A stretch of DNA of 64,000 nt, from NCBI GenBank assembly GCA_964438515.1, contig CAYTLK010000002.1:84085-148084 (forward strand). The letters are read 5' to 3'. Positions 26,876 through 36,210 of this stretch are shown one piece after another (the first letter of the stretch is position 1; every line of letters begins with the position of its first letter). The notes below the pieces were generated by a model. It did no database searches, was not told where the DNA came from, and saw only the letters and a list, made by a program, of their open reading frames with translations. The translations under genes were made by a program, and so were the position numbers. Source of the stretch: RGIG3701 sp964438515 (lineage in GTDB: Bacteria; Planctomycetota; Planctomycetia; Pirellulales; Thermoguttaceae).

Positions 26876-27718
26876 TTAATCTTTTTTCTGAGTTTGAGTG
26901 CCGATAATCATCAGCGTTTCCGCGATTTCATCGAGATCCTTGGGCGTTCCGCTCGTCCAAACGTTCCGAATGATTCCGTTTTCCGCATAAATAATGGTTG
27001 GAAATCCGAGACCGTCGATGTTTTTATTTCGATTGGCCGGGTCCTGACGCACCATATCGATCTGCGAAATTCGGAACGAGTCGGACGGGTCCCACCAAAC
27101 CTGCTTGAATTGAAAACCGTACCGCAAGAAACTTTCTTGGACGAAACGGTCCATTCGGTCGCGTTCAAGCTGCTTTTGGAGCAAAAAGCGCTGTCGTTCT
27201 TCCGGATCCATTTCGTACCATCGAACCGGCTCGTTCGTTTTCGCGAAATAAACGACCGGAATCAGCATAAATCGGGAATTTTTCTCCGCTTTTTGAATTT
27301 TTGGGAAAATGGATTGAAGCATCTCGCAGGACGCATCGTCCCACGGTCCCCACAAAATTACGAAAATCGAACGATTCATGAATTCCGTACTTCCGGGAGC
27401 GGGCGCGCCTCCCAAAATGGGTTGGAACGTCTGAAAGTCCGAAAGCGGAACGCCTGTGAGAAAATGTTTGTCGGATTCCGTACGAAACAGCCGCGACCCC
27501 CAAAGCAGAATCGGCATAATACAAACCGCAACGAGCGACAGAACGAGCAGATTCGCCCAGCTTTCCAATCTTTTCGCCCGGCGTTCTTCTTCCGGCGTCA
27601 TCATGCGCGGCATTCCCGGCATTTCATTCGAAAAAGAATCGTCCGCATTTGAATAGAATTCTGTGCGGGATTCGTTTTCCTCTTTTTGAACGTCGGTTCG
27701 GTCTCCAGATTCCTGCAT
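26876..27718 (-). CDS. Membrane-anchored thioredoxin-fold (TlpA-like) protein lacking the CxxC pair
   Basis: A 280-aa protein. A cytoplasmic N-terminus rich in Glu/Met is followed by one membrane segment (ANLLVLSLVAVCIMPILLWG), then a thioredoxin-like domain outside. SIFVILWGPWDDASCEMLQS occupies the place of the usual WAxWCxxC loop, leaving only one Cys, and GLGFPTIIYAENGIIRNVW matches the cis-Pro strand and following turn. Redox activity is therefore doubtful; a chaperone or structural role is possible. The start at 27718 is chosen because AAGGAA lies 7 nt upstream; longer in-frame starts at 27757 and 27919 lack a site, and the latter overlaps the upstream gene. It is last of a three-gene minus-strand group. 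Confidence 0.65.
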   Translation of the reverse strand: MQESGDRTDVQKEENESRTEFYSNADDSFSNEMPGMPRMMTPEEERRAKRLESWANLLVLSLVAVCIMPILLWGSRLFRTESDKHFLTGVPLSDFQTFQPILGGAPAPGSTEFMNRSIFVILWGPWDDASCEMLQSIFPKIQKAEKNSRFMLIPVVYFAKTNEPVRWYEMDPEERQRFLLQKQLERDRMDRFVQESFLRYGFQFKQVWWDPSDSFRISQIDMVRQDPANRNKNIDGLGFPTIIYAENGIIRNVWTSGTPKDLDEIAETLMIIGTQTQKKD

Positions 27719-27804
27719 ATAACGTTCCTTATTGAACACTTGCAAAGAAGAATTCATGGTAGAAACCGCTTGGTTTTCATCGTGAATTCTTCCTAAAACG
27801 GGAA

Positions 27805-28479
27805 TTATTCTCCCTCGACAGAATCTTCGGTCACCATCGGAATGAGGAATCGATCGATTGTATAGTACGTGATTGGGCGGCTCATCGGGACGTTTCCAGA
27901 GTGAGCGGACGGATTCCACGGCAAAATATACACGAGCGTCAGCCCCGTATTCACCTCCGTCACGTAAAGTGCGGACAGACCGGGCCGAATGGAGTTTGTT
28001 CCGGGAATATCGTGCATTCCCGCCGTCATGATGTACTTGGGTTCGGACGGAAGCATCATTGCAATTTGCTGATTTTCTTCATTTTTTCGACTTTTGGAAG
28101 AAGAAGTGCGCGAACTCTTCGTCTTTTTTCCGGCGGCGCCGCTGTTCATATATTTGATGGCTCTTTCGAGGTCGGTATACACGTTTCCCTGAAAACGCGC
28201 CTGAAAACCGGCGGAATTCGAGTTTTTGGAAAGGACGCCGGCGGAAAGAACGCCCGTGGTGGAATCGAGGATGTACACCGCTTCAATTCCGACGTCGACG
28301 TAACCCGTGCAGGTCAAATAACCGTCCACGCGGTCGGATGTATTGGCGCGAGCCACTGTGACGGCGGGAGCGGAAGCGGGAGCCGGAACCCATCGGGAAA
28401 CGGCGAGACTCGAAAAAATGCCGGTGCCGACACTACAGAGAGTCAGCATGGATACTAGGGCGAGGTTGGAAATTTTCAC
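27805..28479 (-). CDS. Uncharacterised membrane-anchored protein
   Basis: A 224-aa protein that I do not recognise. It has an N-terminal hydrophobic anchor or signal (LALVSMLTLCSVGTGIFSSLAV), a beta-rich domain (VDVGIEAVYILDSTTGVLSAGVL) and a Ser/Lys-rich linker (KKTKSSRTSSSKSRK). A second beta-rich part (ALYVTEVNTGLTLVYILPW) follows. The phrasing around STTGVL and NTGLTLVYILPW suggests two related halves. The start is a GTG at 28479 with AGGAG 7 nt upstream; the longer in-frame ATG at 28533 would overlap the upstream PhoU-like gene. It is about 50 bp from that gene and probably in one operon with it. Confidence 0.7.
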   Translation of the reverse strand: MKISNLALVSMLTLCSVGTGIFSSLAVSRWVPAPASAPAVTVARANTSDRVDGYLTCTGYVDVGIEAVYILDSTTGVLSAGVLSKNSNSAGFQARFQGNVYTDLERAIKYMNSGAAGKKTKSSRTSSSKSRKNEENQQIAMMLPSEPKYIMTAGMHDIPGTNSIRPGLSALYVTEVNTGLTLVYILPWNPSAHSGNVPMSRPITYYTIDRFLIPMVTEDSVEGE

Positions 28480-28529
28480 GTTTTTTCTCCTGTGAGATGG
28501 TTTTATGGAAATAGGGAAAGGATGGAATC

Positions 28530-29303
28530 TCACTCCTCAATGGGTTTGATTTTTGTGTTTTTATCTGTTGTAAGTTCCGCTTCAAGCTCTGACTTTAGTT
28601 CCTGCTTCAAATCCAGCAGAGTACCGTCCATTTCCATGGTTTTTGTAATTTTTTTTGTAAAATCCAGTTTGTGCAGCGGCTGCACCACGCTCGAACAAAT
28701 ATTGCGCAGGTGAGACGTCATGCGTTTCATGAATCGGTACATCAGCACGTCTGCGGCGGTACGCGGAGTCGGCGTTTTCAGATTTAAAAGCTGTTCGGTG
28801 ATGGTGTCGCACTGTTTTTCGGCCCACTGGCACTCCCGGATGGTACGAACCGACAGTTCATCATCTTCATTTTTGATGGATTCCATGCACCAATTGAAAT
28901 TTCGATGAATCAGCACGCGCAGAATCATCAGCTGTTCCCGATCGACACCAACGGGGAGGGTCGGCGTCAGTTCCCCCATATCGAAGATATTTTTTGAGTA
29001 ATCGCCGAGACGTTCCGCATCTTTAGCGATGCTCATCATCACGAGACATTCCGGCTCAATGATTCCGCGAACGGAAGCGTGAACGACCAATTCTTTGCGG
29101 ATTTGCCGTTCGGCTTTATTGACGGTTTTGTCGTAACCGCAGAGTTCCTCACGCACCATGTCGGCAGAGACCCCATCAAGCGCCACACGACACGCAAGCA
29201 GAAACTCTTGTTGCGCCACCCGAAGCATTTCCACGAAATCAAGACGGATTTTCGTGAAGCCGGTCGGGATTTTTTCCGGTTTGGAGTGGAACCAGTGAAA
29301 CAT
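28530..29303 (-). CDS. PhoU-like DUF47 family protein
   Basis: A 257-aa, all-helical protein of the PhoU-like DUF47 type. It starts MFHWFHSKPEKIPTGF and carries CGYDKTVNKAERQIRKELV, then SIAKDAERLGDYSKNIFDM (the E-x-x-D metal-binding pattern of PhoU helices) and a C-terminal helical half. Family members usually accompany Pit phosphate transporters and tune phosphate uptake; no transporter is next to it here. GAGG upstream of the ATG at 29303 supports this start; longer in-frame starts exist up to 29516 but would add an unmatched N-terminus. Confidence 0.78.
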   Translation of the reverse strand: MFHWFHSKPEKIPTGFTKIRLDFVEMLRVAQQEFLLACRVALDGVSADMVREELCGYDKTVNKAERQIRKELVVHASVRGIIEPECLVMMSIAKDAERLGDYSKNIFDMGELTPTLPVGVDREQLMILRVLIHRNFNWCMESIKNEDDELSVRTIRECQWAEKQCDTITEQLLNLKTPTPRTAADVLMYRFMKRMTSHLRNICSSVVQPLHKLDFTKKITKTMEMDGTLLDLKQELKSELEAELTTDKNTKIKPIEE

Positions 29304-29478
29304 AAATAACCTCATCATTTCTGAAAAAGCAGAAGGAAAAAGCGAATTCGTTAATCGTTTATTTTCTACTATCTGTCTCACTCTGTCAAGTGGGGGATTC
29401 CCAACTTTTTCCAGTTTTTTACGTTTCCCAAGGAAAAAGCAGATGAATCCCCGTATGAATGATTCTTGTTGCGTTATT

Positions 29479-32400
29479 CTAATGGTTCTTTTTCCACCGG
29501 AACCCAAAGAATGCAAGCGTTCCCAAGAGCATCAGGATCCAAGAGGAAGGTTCCGGTGCGCCAATCATCGCGTAAAGTGTGGAGCCGTCCGCAGAAATTC
29601 CGAGCGCCCAGGAAAGTCCAGCAATGTCGAGCGCCGGGGCGGAGAGTGAAAGCGACGAAAGATCGAAGTCCGTCAAATCTCCCGCCTGACCGACGAGTAA
29701 ATCCCAGTGCGTCAGACCCACGTCCGTGTCGGAAGGCATATAGCCGCCCACGAGCGACAGCGCCACGCTGCTTCCAGGGGTGATGGAAAGCGTTCCGGTC
29801 GTTGTGATTTGGTCGTATGAACCGAGGGTCACGCCGCCGATGTCCGCAAGAAGCGTTCCATTCAAGTCGAACTCATTTGTAAGTGCCAAAACGCCTGTTT
29901 TTCCCGTGGGAGTCCCCTGAATCGCGCTGTTTCCGCCGTTCATCGTGACGGCTCCGCTAATCGTACCATTCCCGGTCAACGTTCCACCTTCGATTGCAAT
30001 CGCGCCCGCATAATTTCCATTCACTTCGACGGTTCCTCCCTGAATCGTCAGTGCTCCGGCAAACGTGTTTTCGGTGTTCGACAGAAGGAGCGTTCCTGTT
30101 CCGGTTTTCGCAATGGAAACATTTCCAGCAACGTTCCAAGCCGCGAGTTTTCCCTGATAATCGAGGGTCGAACCTTCCGCAATGTCGAACGTATGCAGTC
30201 CCGTTGCGTCGAACGGTTTGATGTTTTCAGCAGAACCGCCGCTCGTGAGGAAGTTGAGCTGAGCCGTAATTGTGGAGGTTCCCGAATTTGCAACCGTCGA
30301 AATGCCGCCGCGGACTCGGTGTCCCGTTCGGTTGTTTGTGTCTTTGAGGCGACCGCCGTTCATCACGACGTCGCCGATGAACTGGTCGTTCAGCAGGTCC
30401 AGCGTTCCTGCAATCACGGGGATCGTGAGGTCGGCACCGTTCCAGCCGAGCAGGTGAGCCGACTTGAGGTTTACCGTTGCGCCGGCATCAATCTGAATTT
30501 CCTTTCCGAGCGGATGATCCGTCGACATGTAATTGTAAGCCTGAGAGGTTTGAATGTTGAGCGTTCCTTCTTTCACGTGGATGATTCCGTTAAAACGGGG
30601 CGTGGAGTTGGACGTACTTGTAAGCGTCAGAGCGGCAGAACCGATTTTTTCAAACGTTCCGTCTCCCCGAAGGAGGCTCGTGATGGAGGCGTCTGCCGTG
30701 GGATTGACCGAAAGAACCGCATCCTTCAGAATCGTAATGTTCGCCTCGACCGACCCGCTGATTCCGCTCGTAAGGGTTGTAACGCCCCGGCTGATTCGGA
30801 ACGTTCCGTTGTTTTCGAATGCGTTCGTCATCGTGTACGTGTCGCGGTGAATGTCGAGAACGGCCCCCGAAGCGACGGTGACTTTTCCGGTTCCGAGCGT
30901 TCCGGTAGTTCCGTCGTACGTGGTTCCGTTGATGACGCCTTCGTGTCCGACTTGCAGAATTAGGTTGCTGATGTTGGTCGCACCGTACGTGTTTTCACCG
31001 AGCAAAATGAAGACGTTGCTTGCAAGTTCCGCAGACGCATTCAGCGTTCCGCCGGAAATCACACCCGAAAGGGCCGAATGGTTTGCTTTACCATCCGAGA
31101 ACAGCATGATTTTTGCCGCATCCACAATCTCCACATTCGCTTTCAGCAGCTGCATCGCGGTGGGGGCCGCAGAGTCCCAATACGTATTGAATCGAATCGC
31201 GCCGCGATTTTCGTTGTTTGTGCCTTTCCATCCGTTTCCAGTGATTCGGAAATTGGTTGTGTTGTCGGAAAAATCGCCAATTATCGTATTTTGCATCCAA
31301 AGCTGAGCGGAATCCCGAACTTCGATGGTCTTTCCGGAAAATGAAGCCCAGTTGATTTGACCTGATGTGCGCCAGTTCTGCATGGCGATCGTTCCGGTGA
31401 AGCCTGTGAGATCGTAACCGTCGAAACTCAGAGTGAGCGCGCCGCTTGTGTTTGCAGTTTGAATGAGCCACGTTCCGGAACCTGCGATTTTCTGGGAGTT
31501 GGAAACGTCGGCGATGGAGTCCGTTTGGAACGTTGCGCCAGTCGCAATGTTCGTCGTTCCGGAGCCGCTGAGGGCTGCGGTCATCGAAAAAACGCCGGAG
31601 TTTACGTTAAATGTACCATTATTCGTAACGGACGCACCGTACGCGTAGGTATTTGTACGATTGAAATTCAGCGTTGCGCCGCTTGAGACGGTCGTTGCGC
31701 CGGTTCCGAGCGTTCCGGTAGTTCCATCGTAATCGACGTTATTCACCTTTCCGACGTGTCCGATCTGCAGAATGCCGGACGTGACGGTCGTGGCGCCGTA
31801 GGAGTTGGACCCCGTAAGAATCAGACGGTTTGTCGTTTTGCCGATCGTGTTGGCGTCCAAAGTATAATTGCCGGAAATGCTGCCGGAAATCATTGCGTAA
31901 ACGAGATTGGAGTCGCCGAAAGCGGAAATTCGGGCGTTGTTGGACAGCGTGACGGCGCCGGAAAGGACGGTCATTCCCATGTCGGATTCGTCGGCGACCT
32001 TAATATTGACGGCCGCCTGGAAGCGGATGGCGCCGCGTCGTTCGTTGGTCGCCCAGCCGTTTCCCGCAATAATGAGATTGTTGGAAATCGTGGTGCTTGC
32101 ATTTCCAATCCAGAACTGTGCTGTGTCGCGGACTTCAAGCGTCCGCCCCAGAACGTCATTCCAATTGACGGAAACGCGCTGTCCTTGAAACGCGAGCGTT
32201 CCGGTGAAACCATCGAGATCCGCAAGCTGCGCCGCACTAAGCGACAGTTCTTTTGCGACCCCGGCTGCACCGTCGGGCGTCACGGTGAGGAAGGTTCCGG
32301 AACCGGAAATCTTGTTTCCGAGAAGCATGCTTGTATCGCTGCGATTCACCTGAAACGTTGCGCCCGAGTCGATTTGTACGGCTCCGACGAGCGTTCCGCC

Positions 32401-33645
32401 ATTCGTTCGATCGAGTGCAAGAGTTCCCTGTGCGACTTCCGTTCCGCCGTCGTACGTGCTTGCAGCAGTGAGCGTGAGTGTTCCGGTGCCGCTTTTTACG
32501 AGTTTCTGTGACGTAAATCCTTCTTTATTTGCGATGACGCCAGTAAGTTTCGAGTTGTAGCCGGAATCCACGACGATCGTGTTTGTGCCGCCTTCCGTCG
32601 CGAGGTATGCGGGTAAATCGACACTTGCGTTTATTGTACGAGAACCATTGATTTCGATGCTGGACGTTCCGGTTGAGTCGATGACTTTTCCGCCTGCAAG
32701 GGTCATATTGGCGGTTGCGGCAGCGTAAGAAGCCCCTTTCAAATCCACTACACCGCCGGAAACGAGCGTGGGATTGTTGGTGAAAGTGACGCCGGTTTGA
32801 AAAATGGTTGAATAATCCATGGCGCTTCCGATCGACACATTTCCCGTGACGTTCGTGACGGACCCCCAGAGGAATGAGCCGGTTCCAGAGGTCGAAACGG
32901 AGGAGATTGAGGTGTTGTTACTCCACGTGATGACGCCGTTTGAAGTCGAATAGATGCCGGAAAAGCCCGATGCATCCCCGCTGATGGTGAGCGTTCCTGG
33001 CCCCTTTTGAGTGACGGTCGCACTTGAGCCGCCCGTAATTGCGTTCGTGAGCGTCACATCGTCCGTTCGCGCAAACGCAAGACTCGCATTGGCCGCAATG
33101 GAAACGGCTCCGGTTCCGAGTGTGCCGGTTGTGCCGTTGTTTCCGATTTGAAGTGTGCCGGTCGAAATGGTCGTCGCGCCGTACGTGTTGGTCCCCGAAA
33201 GAATCAGTACGCCGGCCCCCGTTGCGCCCATGGAATTGTACTCAAGCGTGAAATCGCCTGAAACGTTTCCAGAAATGATTCCGTAACAACTGGCGGTACC
33301 GTTGCGGGTTGAAATACGGGAGTTTCCTTCCAGAATGACGTTTCCGGCGATTTTGGCACATTCCGTCGCCGAATTACCGCCGGCAAAACGCAGCGGACCG
33401 AACTGTTCGGACGTGTTCCAGCCGTTTCCGCTGATGTAGAATGTGTTCGCAAGCGATACGTTGGCCGTAATCCACACCTGATTGTCCTGCGTGACGCGCA
33501 CATCGTTGGTTCCGAATGCATCGGCCGTTGTTACTTGCGCACGGCCTGAAACCGTAGTCGTTTCCGCTGATGCGGCGGAAATTAAACCGCCTAACAACAA
33601 AGCTGCAATGCTTGAAAATCCGAGAATGGAAGTAATTTTGAACAC
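29479..33645 (-). CDS. Autotransporter-repeat surface protein with PEP-CTERM-like tail
   Basis: A 1388-aa exported protein. The start is a GTG at 33645 with GGAG 8 nt upstream; a signal peptide follows (LGFSSIAALLLGGLISAASA). The mature protein is almost all beta-helix-like 'autotransporter-associated beta strand' repeats, for example LILSGTNTYGATTISTGTLQ, LILTGSNSYGATTVTSGILQ and FILLGENTYGATNISNLILQ. Three related blocks of roughly 270 residues begin at about residues 40, 495 and 765, each with a conserved ISGNGW/IAGNGW/ITGNGW element. The end, APEPSSWILMLLGTLAFFGF plus basic residues, is a PEP-CTERM-type sorting signal. It is therefore probably a cell-surface or secreted protein; no function or ligand can be named. 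Confidence 0.87.
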   Translation of the reverse strand: MFKITSILGFSSIAALLLGGLISAASAETTTVSGRAQVTTADAFGTNDVRVTQDNQVWITANVSLANTFYISGNGWNTSEQFGPLRFAGGNSATECAKIAGNVILEGNSRISTRNGTASCYGIISGNVSGDFTLEYNSMGATGAGVLILSGTNTYGATTISTGTLQIGNNGTTGTLGTGAVSIAANASLAFARTDDVTLTNAITGGSSATVTQKGPGTLTISGDASGFSGIYSTSNGVITWSNNTSISSVSTSGTGSFLWGSVTNVTGNVSIGSAMDYSTIFQTGVTFTNNPTLVSGGVVDLKGASYAAATANMTLAGGKVIDSTGTSSIEINGSRTINASVDLPAYLATEGGTNTIVVDSGYNSKLTGVIANKEGFTSQKLVKSGTGTLTLTAASTYDGGTEVAQGTLALDRTNGGTLVGAVQIDSGATFQVNRSDTSMLLGNKISGSGTFLTVTPDGAAGVAKELSLSAAQLADLDGFTGTLAFQGQRVSVNWNDVLGRTLEVRDTAQFWIGNASTTISNNLIIAGNGWATNERRGAIRFQAAVNIKVADESDMGMTVLSGAVTLSNNARISAFGDSNLVYAMISGSISGNYTLDANTIGKTTNRLILTGSNSYGATTVTSGILQIGHVGKVNNVDYDGTTGTLGTGATTVSSGATLNFNRTNTYAYGASVTNNGTFNVNSGVFSMTAALSGSGTTNIATGATFQTDSIADVSNSQKIAGSGTWLIQTANTSGALTLSFDGYDLTGFTGTIAMQNWRTSGQINWASFSGKTIEVRDSAQLWMQNTIIGDFSDNTTNFRITGNGWKGTNNENRGAIRFNTYWDSAAPTAMQLLKANVEIVDAAKIMLFSDGKANHSALSGVISGGTLNASAELASNVFILLGENTYGATNISNLILQVGHEGVINGTTYDGTTGTLGTGKVTVASGAVLDIHRDTYTMTNAFENNGTFRISRGVTTLTSGISGSVEANITILKDAVLSVNPTADASITSLLRGDGTFEKIGSAALTLTSTSNSTPRFNGIIHVKEGTLNIQTSQAYNYMSTDHPLGKEIQIDAGATVNLKSAHLLGWNGADLTIPVIAGTLDLLNDQFIGDVVMNGGRLKDTNNRTGHRVRGGISTVANSGTSTITAQLNFLTSGGSAENIKPFDATGLHTFDIAEGSTLDYQGKLAAWNVAGNVSIAKTGTGTLLLSNTENTFAGALTIQGGTVEVNGNYAGAIAIEGGTLTGNGTISGAVTMNGGNSAIQGTPTGKTGVLALTNEFDLNGTLLADIGGVTLGSYDQITTTGTLSITPGSSVALSLVGGYMPSDTDVGLTHWDLLVGQAGDLTDFDLSSLSLSAPALDIAGLSWALGISADGSTLYAMIGAPEPSSWILMLLGTLAFFGFRWKKNH

Positions 33646-33723
33646 GACGAACACTCCATTGAAACAAAAAAAAGTTCAGTGTGCGAACACACCTTCAGCA
33701 CTGATTTTATTAATAATGTATAC

Positions 33724-33751
33724 ATTATATATCGAAAGTCCGTAAAGTCAA
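33724..33751 (-). promoter_or_regulatory. Strong sigma-70-like promoter with overlapping palindrome
   Basis: On the minus strand TTGACT (33751-33746), 16 bp, TATAAT (33729-33724). The perfect palindrome ATAATGTATACATTAT (33713-33728) covers the -10 and the likely transcription start, as an operator would. Confidence 0.7.
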
Positions 33752-34451
33752 ACAATTTTTGTAAAATTTCTTAAAATTATTCAAATTTTTTGGATTTTCA
33801 GGGTGAAAGTTGTGTCGATTGCAGTGGTTACATTGGTTATGACGGTTATTTCGGCTGATTTTCCCGCACTTTTGCAGATAGAAAGTCGTTTATTATTCAT
33901 AAGCATTTTTTAGAAGTGTGATTCTGGGTGAAATCGAGTGAAAGTTTGAATCTCATGGTTTCACGAGCGTCATGCGTCGACAATCGCGCGGAGAGCCGCC
34001 GTCGGGTCTGAGACAAAAACACAGTATTTTTCGGGTCGTTTCGGGATTTTTATCGTTAATCGCGAGAGATTGAAGCAGAAACTCCTTCGGAGAGTCTTCT
34101 GCCGCCAAAAGCGCAATCAAGATAAAATGGTTAGGATGAAGAATGTACATAGAATGAAAAGTATGCGCAAAATGAATGATGTATGTAAAATGCGCGTTGA
34201 ATGAGTGATGCGAAGGGGTGAATTTTCATGATTCAGGTTGGGGAAAAAGCTGGGGAAAAAGAGGAATTTGAGGGAGGAACCGAGTGAAATTGGGGGAGGA
34301 GCCGAACAAAATTTGCTTTTCCCACTATAATATTTTACAGGAATCAAATCTTCAAAGCAAGAGCCAAAACTCAAAAAAAGGAGGAAAGAGAGAAAAATTT
34401 GCTGTTTTTTTTGGAAAAATTGGAAAATTTGGACTTTTTTTGTAAAGTTTC
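33752..34451. other. 700-bp spacer with possible gene remnant and simple-sequence DNA
   Basis: No complete gene is supported. On the minus strand 33953-34150 reads a 65-codon frame (ALLAAEDSPKEFLLQSLAIN and on) with the codon character of real genes, possibly the C-terminal remnant of a lost gene. From 34130 to 34205 a degenerate AAAATG/GTATG simple repeat occurs. The rest is AT-rich. Confidence 0.4.
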
Positions 34452-34481
34452 TTGGACAAAAGAGATTTTAAATGGTATAAT
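34452..34481 (+). promoter_or_regulatory. Sigma-70-like promoter of the YTV protein gene
   Basis: TTGGAC (34452-34457), 18 bp, TATAAT (34476-34481), 75 bp before the start codon. Confidence 0.7.
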
Positions 34482-34556
34482 ACGTAATGAAGATATGGAA
34501 TTTAGGGATAATCCCGATTAAAACTGGATTTTTGTACAACGTTCAAGGATGGTGTT

Positions 34557-36122
34557 ATGATGAAATTCGGAAAAACCACAAAATATTTCCCGTTGGGAAT
34601 ACCGGGGGTTGCGCTTGCGGCGTTCCTTGGGGGTGCCTTTTCAGGAAACCTCAATGCACAGAATGCGGTGTGTTCGACCTGCGGTCCGGTTTGTACTTAC
34701 ACGCCGCCTACGTATAAAGTTGTATGCGAGACTGTTTACGACGAACAAAAGGTGGTGACTTACAAACCCGTTTGGGAGACGGAAATGCGTACGCGGCCCG
34801 TCACGGTTCAGAAAAAGGTCGTCGAGACGGAAATGCGCGAGGAGCGTTACACCGTACGTGTGCCGATCACGGAGGTTCAGATTCAGCAGCAGAAGGAGGA
34901 GCGCGTTCGTTACGTCCCCGAAACGTGTGAGCGTGAGGAAGTGTCGTACTGTATGAAACCTATACAGCGTACGATCGAACAGGAAAAAGTGTGCGTGGTT
35001 CAAAAGCCCGTGTGTGAAACCAAGATGGAAACGCGAACGCGGACGGTGAACGAGCAGGTGACGTCGTACGAAACGAAGTACGTCGATCAAGGCGCGTTTA
35101 CCGATCAGCTGGTTTTGAAGCCGAATCGCGGAATGTTCAGCAGCCGTTTGAAGTTCCAGGAGGCGAAAGCCGTCACGGACGAAGAAACGGGGGACGTGGT
35201 TCGTCAGAGAGCGGGACTTTACTGGACGCCGTCGAACAAAGGAAAGTACGAAGTTCAGAAGATTTGGGTTCCGAATCCGCAGCCCGTTCAGGTTCCGAGG
35301 ACGTACACCGTTCCGCGTCAGGTTTGCGAGCAGGTTCCTGTGACGACGACGCGGATGGTGGAAGAACAGGTTGTGACGAAAGTTCCGGTGGTTGTAACGG
35401 AAATGGTGCGCGAACAAGTGGTGAAGAAGGTTCCCGTCACGACGATGAAACCCGTTACGGAGGTCGTCGTGACGAACGTTCCTGTAAAGGTCTGCAAGTG
35501 GCAGGAAGAAGAGCGCGTGCGTCAGGTTCCGTACACGACGTGGAAAATGGTGGACGAATGCACACAGGAACAGTACGAGGTGAGAGTTTGCAAGATGGTT
35601 CCGCAGGAAACGACGGTGCGTGTGCCGCGAGTTGTGACGCGCTACGTCCCGCTGGACGCCTGTGGAAACGAAATCATTTCCGACACTCCGGTGCTTTCTG
35701 GTTCCGTGATTCAGCCGGCGGTTCCGACCGTTCAGACTCCGACCGTTCAGGTTCCGGCAGCTGCGGCTCCGACGGGGGCGCTTCCCGCTCCGGCACTTCA
35801 GAATGACGCTGCGAGTGCTTCGGAGGCGAGCGGCGAGAATCGGACCTTTGCGGAAAAACGTTCGATTGTGGAAGAACCCAAAACGGCGGCTCCTGCTTCC
35901 GGAACTGCGGCTCCGGTTGATTCGGCTCCTGCTGTTGCACCGGCGGCGGTTCCGGCTGCGGTTCCGGCGGAATCTCCCAAGCTGGAGGTTCCCGCACCGA
36001 CAGTTGCGCCGTCTGCTGCGGTTCCGACAGTAAGCACACCGACATCGGAACTTCCGGGAACAACCTCTTCGGAAGTTTTGCCGCCGGCGGCCCCTGGAAA
36101 TCCGGCGTCTCCTGGAATTTGA
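34557..36122 (+). CDS. YTV-type planctomycete cell-wall protein
   Basis: A 521-aa exported protein. The signal peptide runs to about residue 34 (GVALAAFLGGAFSGNLNA). The mature part is full of short valine/threonine/arginine/cysteine repeats of the type PVTTTRMVEEQVV, VPVVVTEMVREQVV and YTVRVPITEVQ, with spaced cysteines (SYCMKPI, EKVCVVQKPVCETK, VRVCKMVPQ). This matches the YTV proteins described as planctomycete cell-wall components. A Pro/Ala/Val-rich tail (about 380-521) follows and is probably disordered. Its structural role in the cell wall, likely cross-linked by disulfides, is inferred from the family. Confidence 0.82.
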   Translation: MMKFGKTTKYFPLGIPGVALAAFLGGAFSGNLNAQNAVCSTCGPVCTYTPPTYKVVCETVYDEQKVVTYKPVWETEMRTRPVTVQKKVVETEMREERYTVRVPITEVQIQQQKEERVRYVPETCEREEVSYCMKPIQRTIEQEKVCVVQKPVCETKMETRTRTVNEQVTSYETKYVDQGAFTDQLVLKPNRGMFSSRLKFQEAKAVTDEETGDVVRQRAGLYWTPSNKGKYEVQKIWVPNPQPVQVPRTYTVPRQVCEQVPVTTTRMVEEQVVTKVPVVVTEMVREQVVKKVPVTTMKPVTEVVVTNVPVKVCKWQEEERVRQVPYTTWKMVDECTQEQYEVRVCKMVPQETTVRVPRVVTRYVPLDACGNEIISDTPVLSGSVIQPAVPTVQTPTVQVPAAAAPTGALPAPALQNDAASASEASGENRTFAEKRSIVEEPKTAAPASGTAAPVDSAPAVAPAAVPAAVPAESPKLEVPAPTVAPSAAVPTVSTPTSELPGTTSSEVLPPAAPGNPASPGI

Positions 36123-36210
36123 ATCAACAGTTGTTCTACGCGGCCGTTGCGTGAATGCACGGCGGCTGCGGAGTGACGGTGGTGCGCACATCCAGAATGG
36201 GAGGAAACTC

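Noticed and set aside
29479..33645. Type V autotransporter
   Set aside because: It has the repeat type but ends in a PEP-CTERM-like signal, not a C-terminal barrel.
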